Shown in pieces: positions 62,393-64,000 of a DNA stretch of 64,000 nt. Positions within the stretch are counted from its first letter, which is position 1. Every line of letters begins with the position of its first letter. Origin of the DNA: Orrella sp037026685 (lineage in GTDB: Bacteria > Pseudomonadota > Gammaproteobacteria > Burkholderiales > Burkholderiaceae_B); contig NZ_JBANET010000003.1 in assembly GCF_037026685.1 (NCBI RefSeq), forward strand, positions 124,001 through 188,000, given 5' to 3'. The translations under genes were made by a program, and so were the position numbers. A model generated the notes under the pieces. That model saw only the letters and a program-made list of their open reading frames with translations, ran no database searches and was not told where the DNA came from.

Positions 62393-62967
62393 TGCAGCTC
62401 AAGGATCAACAAATCATCAACCTGCCGGTCCAGCAGGTCTGGGCCGCGCTGAACGACCCGGCCATCCTGCAGCAATGCGTGCCGGGCTGCGACACCTTCG
62501 AGCCGGTCGGGGAGAACCAGTACAAGGTGGTCATGACCGCGTCGGTAGGTCCCATCCAGGCCAAGTTCACGGGCAAGCTGCAGCTGTCGGACATCGTGCC
62601 GCCCGAGTCGTACACGCTGAGCTTCGAAGGCTCGGGCGGGGCGGCCGGCTCGGGCAAGGGCAACGCCACCGTGCAGCTGGCCGAGGTTCCCGAGGGCACC
62701 CTGCTGTCGTACGCCGTCTCGGCCACCGTCGGCGGACGGCTGGCCCAGGTGGGCGCGCGCCTGATCGATGGCGTGGCAAAGAAGATGGCCGACCAGTTCT
62801 TCTCGCGCCTGAAGGCCCTGCTCGAACCGGCGCAGGCCCAGGCGCCCGCGCCGCAGCCCGAGGCGGCCAGCCCGCCCGCCCGCGCCCCGGCATCCAGGCG
62901 CTCGCTGCTTTGGCCCGCCGTGGCCGGCGCGGCCGTCATCATCGGCCTTATCATCTACCTGAACTGA
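62392..62967 (+). CDS. CoxG family protein with C-terminal membrane anchor
   Basis: This 191-residue SRPBCC-fold protein starts with GTG at 62392, sharing one base with the previous stop (TAGTG). The domain (1-140) has the CoxG pattern INLPVQQVWAALNDPAILQQCVPG and TASVGPIQAKFTGKLQL. A proline/alanine linker leads to a C-terminal helix (LLWPAVAGAAVIIGLIIYL) that anchors it to the membrane. CoxG proteins tether molybdenum hydroxylases to the membrane and help pass electrons to quinone, which suggests respiratory coupling here. Confidence 0.9.
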   Translation: MQLKDQQIINLPVQQVWAALNDPAILQQCVPGCDTFEPVGENQYKVVMTASVGPIQAKFTGKLQLSDIVPPESYTLSFEGSGGAAGSGKGNATVQLAEVPEGTLLSYAVSATVGGRLAQVGARLIDGVAKKMADQFFSRLKALLEPAQAQAPAPQPEAASPPARAPASRRSLLWPAVAGAAVIIGLIIYLN

Positions 62968-62995
62968 CCCAGCGGCCCCCACGGAAGACGCAAAC

Positions 62996-63361
62996 ATGCA
63001 ATTCATCAACGATCCCGGCAATCCGCCCGCCGGCCACTATTCGCAGGCGGTCGTCGTCAATGGCCTGGTCTTCCTGTCGGGAATCCTGCCGGCCGCACCG
63101 CAAGGCAGCTTCGAAGAGCAGGTCCGGCAGGTGCTGGCCAAGGCCGACGAGGTCCTTCACAACGCCGGCAGCGCGCTGGACCATGCCGTCCAGTGCACCG
63201 CCTACATCGTCGGCGTCGAGAACTGGCCCGACTTCAACCGCATCTACAAGGAAGTGCTGGGCGCGCACAAGCCGGCCCGCACCGTGGTGCCGGTGGCCGA
63301 GCTGCACTACGGCGCCCTGGTCGAGCTGCAGGTGGTCGCGGCCCTGAGGCAGGCCGCCTGA
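62996..63361 (+). CDS. RidA family enamine/imine deaminase
   Basis: This 121-residue protein forms the YjgF/RidA trimer, which hydrolyses reactive enamines and imines to keto acids and ammonia. The catalytic arginine R95 (KPARTVVPV) and glutamate E110 (GALVELQVVA) are both present. Its place after a molybdenum hydroxylase, lactonase-like hydrolase and CoxG suggests that a nitrogen-containing ring is degraded with an enamine intermediate. It is the last gene of the operon and is convergent with a LysR gene. Confidence 0.92.
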   Translation: MQFINDPGNPPAGHYSQAVVVNGLVFLSGILPAAPQGSFEEQVRQVLAKADEVLHNAGSALDHAVQCTAYIVGVENWPDFNRIYKEVLGAHKPARTVVPVAELHYGALVELQVVAALRQAA

Positions 63362-63383
63362 GCCGTCCCGGCCAACCCGGGCG

Positions 63384-64000
63384 CTAGGCGCCAGGCGGGC
63401 GGCGGCCGAACTTGCCCAGCGCCCATTGCTTGAAGTGCCGGATCTTCGGCACTTCGGCCAGGTCTTTGCGATAGCCCAGGAAATAACTGACGCTGAGCCT
63501 GACCTTCTTGTCGAAGGGAATAACCAGCGCGCCGCTGGCCAGCTCCTTCTGGATGATCCAGGAGCGGCCCATGCAGATGCCGATGCCCGCCATGGCCGCT
63601 TCAACCGGCAGGCACAGGCCGCTGAAGCTGATCTCGTCCTTGAACGCCAGCGGCTCCGGACAGGTATAGGACATCCAGGTAGCCCAGTCGTCGTCCACCA
63701 GGGGCGATACCGAACGCAGGATGGTGTGCCGCGTCAGGTCCTGCAGCGTGTTCAGCCGCCCTGCCGCCAGCAGGGCGGGGCTGCATACCGGAAAAATATC
63801 GTCGGGCGGAAACAGGTGCACTGCCAGGTCGGGCATGGTGTTCATGCCATATCCGATGCACACGTCGAAGTCGTGCTCCTGGATGCGGTCCACGCCCACC
63901 ACCGGCGTCAGGCGGATCTCGATCTCCGGGTGCCTGCGCCGGAAATCCTGCAGCTCGGGCACCAGGCACCGCGACGCGAAGCTGGACAGGCAGGCGATAT
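63384..64000 (-). CDS. LysR family regulator, effector domain only in window (5' end missing)
   Basis: This frame is open to the window edge, and the last 205 or so residues are visible. It begins in the effector domain (ACLSSFASRCLVPELQDFRR then HPEIEIRLTPVVG), which is the GcvA-like pattern. The helix-turn-helix lies beyond 64000. It is convergent with the RidA gene, 22 bp apart, and is the most likely regulator of the molybdenum-hydroxylase operon. GTG at 63962 is an internal codon, not the true start. Confidence 0.85.
   Translation of the reverse strand, partial: IACLSSFASRCLVPELQDFRRRHPEIEIRLTPVVGVDRIQEHDFDVCIGYGMNTMPDLAVHLFPPDDIFPVCSPALLAAGRLNTLQDLTRHTILRSVSPLVDDDWATWMSYTCPEPLAFKDEISFSGLCLPVEAAMAGIGICMGRSWIIQKELASGALVIPFDKKVRLSVSYFLGYRKDLAEVPKIRHFKQWALGKFGRRPPGA

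Noticed and set aside
58721..62967. Aerobic CO dehydrogenase (coxMLSG)
   Set aside because: The large-subunit loop is AFRGFG, the xanthine-dehydrogenase type; the cysteine-bearing CO dehydrogenase loop is missing, and the other cox maturation genes are absent.
63384..63962. Complete 192-residue LysR-like protein starting at GTG 63962
   Set aside because: The frame stays open upstream with clear LysR effector-domain sequence to the window edge, so the gene is truncated by the window.

Overview
The window is G+C-rich, gene-dense DNA from a betaproteobacterium of the Alcaligenaceae, most likely a Bordetella (Achromobacter is the main alternative). The basis is the high G+C, four orphan Bug-type (tripartite tricarboxylate) periplasmic receptors, many LysR-regulated catabolic clusters, and two copies of a GC-rich palindromic intergenic element. 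No rRNA, tRNA, insertion sequence, phage gene or CRISPR array was found. There is no copy of the insertion elements that crowd B. pertussis genomes. Coding density is about 95 percent, and only one stretch longer than 300 bp lacks a gene (44202-44538).

Layout. (1) 1-7747, minus strand: a branched-chain-amino-acid-type ABC uptake operon (two ATPases, two permeases, one binding protein) bracketed by two acyl-CoA ligases, so probably an aromatic or carboxylic acid importer coupled to CoA activation. A divergent Crp/Fnr-type regulator (7896) has a 16-bp operator in the shared promoter region. (2) 8661-11177: a copper chaperone PCuAC, the PLP-binding protein YggS and a methyltransferase. (3) 11199-12810: an SDR and FAH-family pair resembling the last steps of non-phosphorylative L-fucose/L-rhamnose breakdown, with a divergent LysR regulator. 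(4) 13993-23208: a thioesterase, an orphan receiver-like domain, a TonB receptor, a DUF2239 protein, LysR regulators, an MFS transporter, a DUF1127-like protein and an APC permease. (5) 23269-30329: a LacI regulator and a divergent sugar-acid operon (Bug, IlvD/Edd dehydratase, HpcH aldolase, Bug, enolase-superfamily dehydratase). (6) 30443-36432: a DUF445 protein, a DMT exporter and a TakP-like TRAP transporter. (7) 36504-44201, minus strand: a nine-gene GntR-regulated catabolic operon with no assignable pathway (Bug, flavin reductase, acyl-CoA-dehydrogenase-like monooxygenase, atypical M20 protein, GntR, DUF1028, SnoaL-like, GST, M20). (8) 44539-46676: an EcsC protein and an iron-type alcohol dehydrogenase. 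(9) 46818-63361, plus strand except one LysR gene: a peptide/nickel-type ABC transporter with a fused ATPase and a fumarase-superfamily lyase, a LysR regulator, a hydrolase and a porin, then Bug, enol-lactonase-like hydrolase, molybdenum hydroxylase (M, L and S subunits), CoxG and RidA. A truncated LysR gene closes the window.

How the parts work together. Most clusters follow one plan: a periplasmic receptor or transporter, a few degradative enzymes and a local one-component regulator. The sites most worth testing are the LysR motif shared by the 46.8-kb and 54.5-kb promoters, the operator pair at the 44.2-kb promoter, the Crp-type palindrome at 7.86 kb and the LacI operator at 24.44 kb. Two enzymes have lost key catalytic residues: the M20 protein at 40141-41427 has lost its second metal site, and the hydrolase at 54593-55492 has lost its nucleophilic serine.
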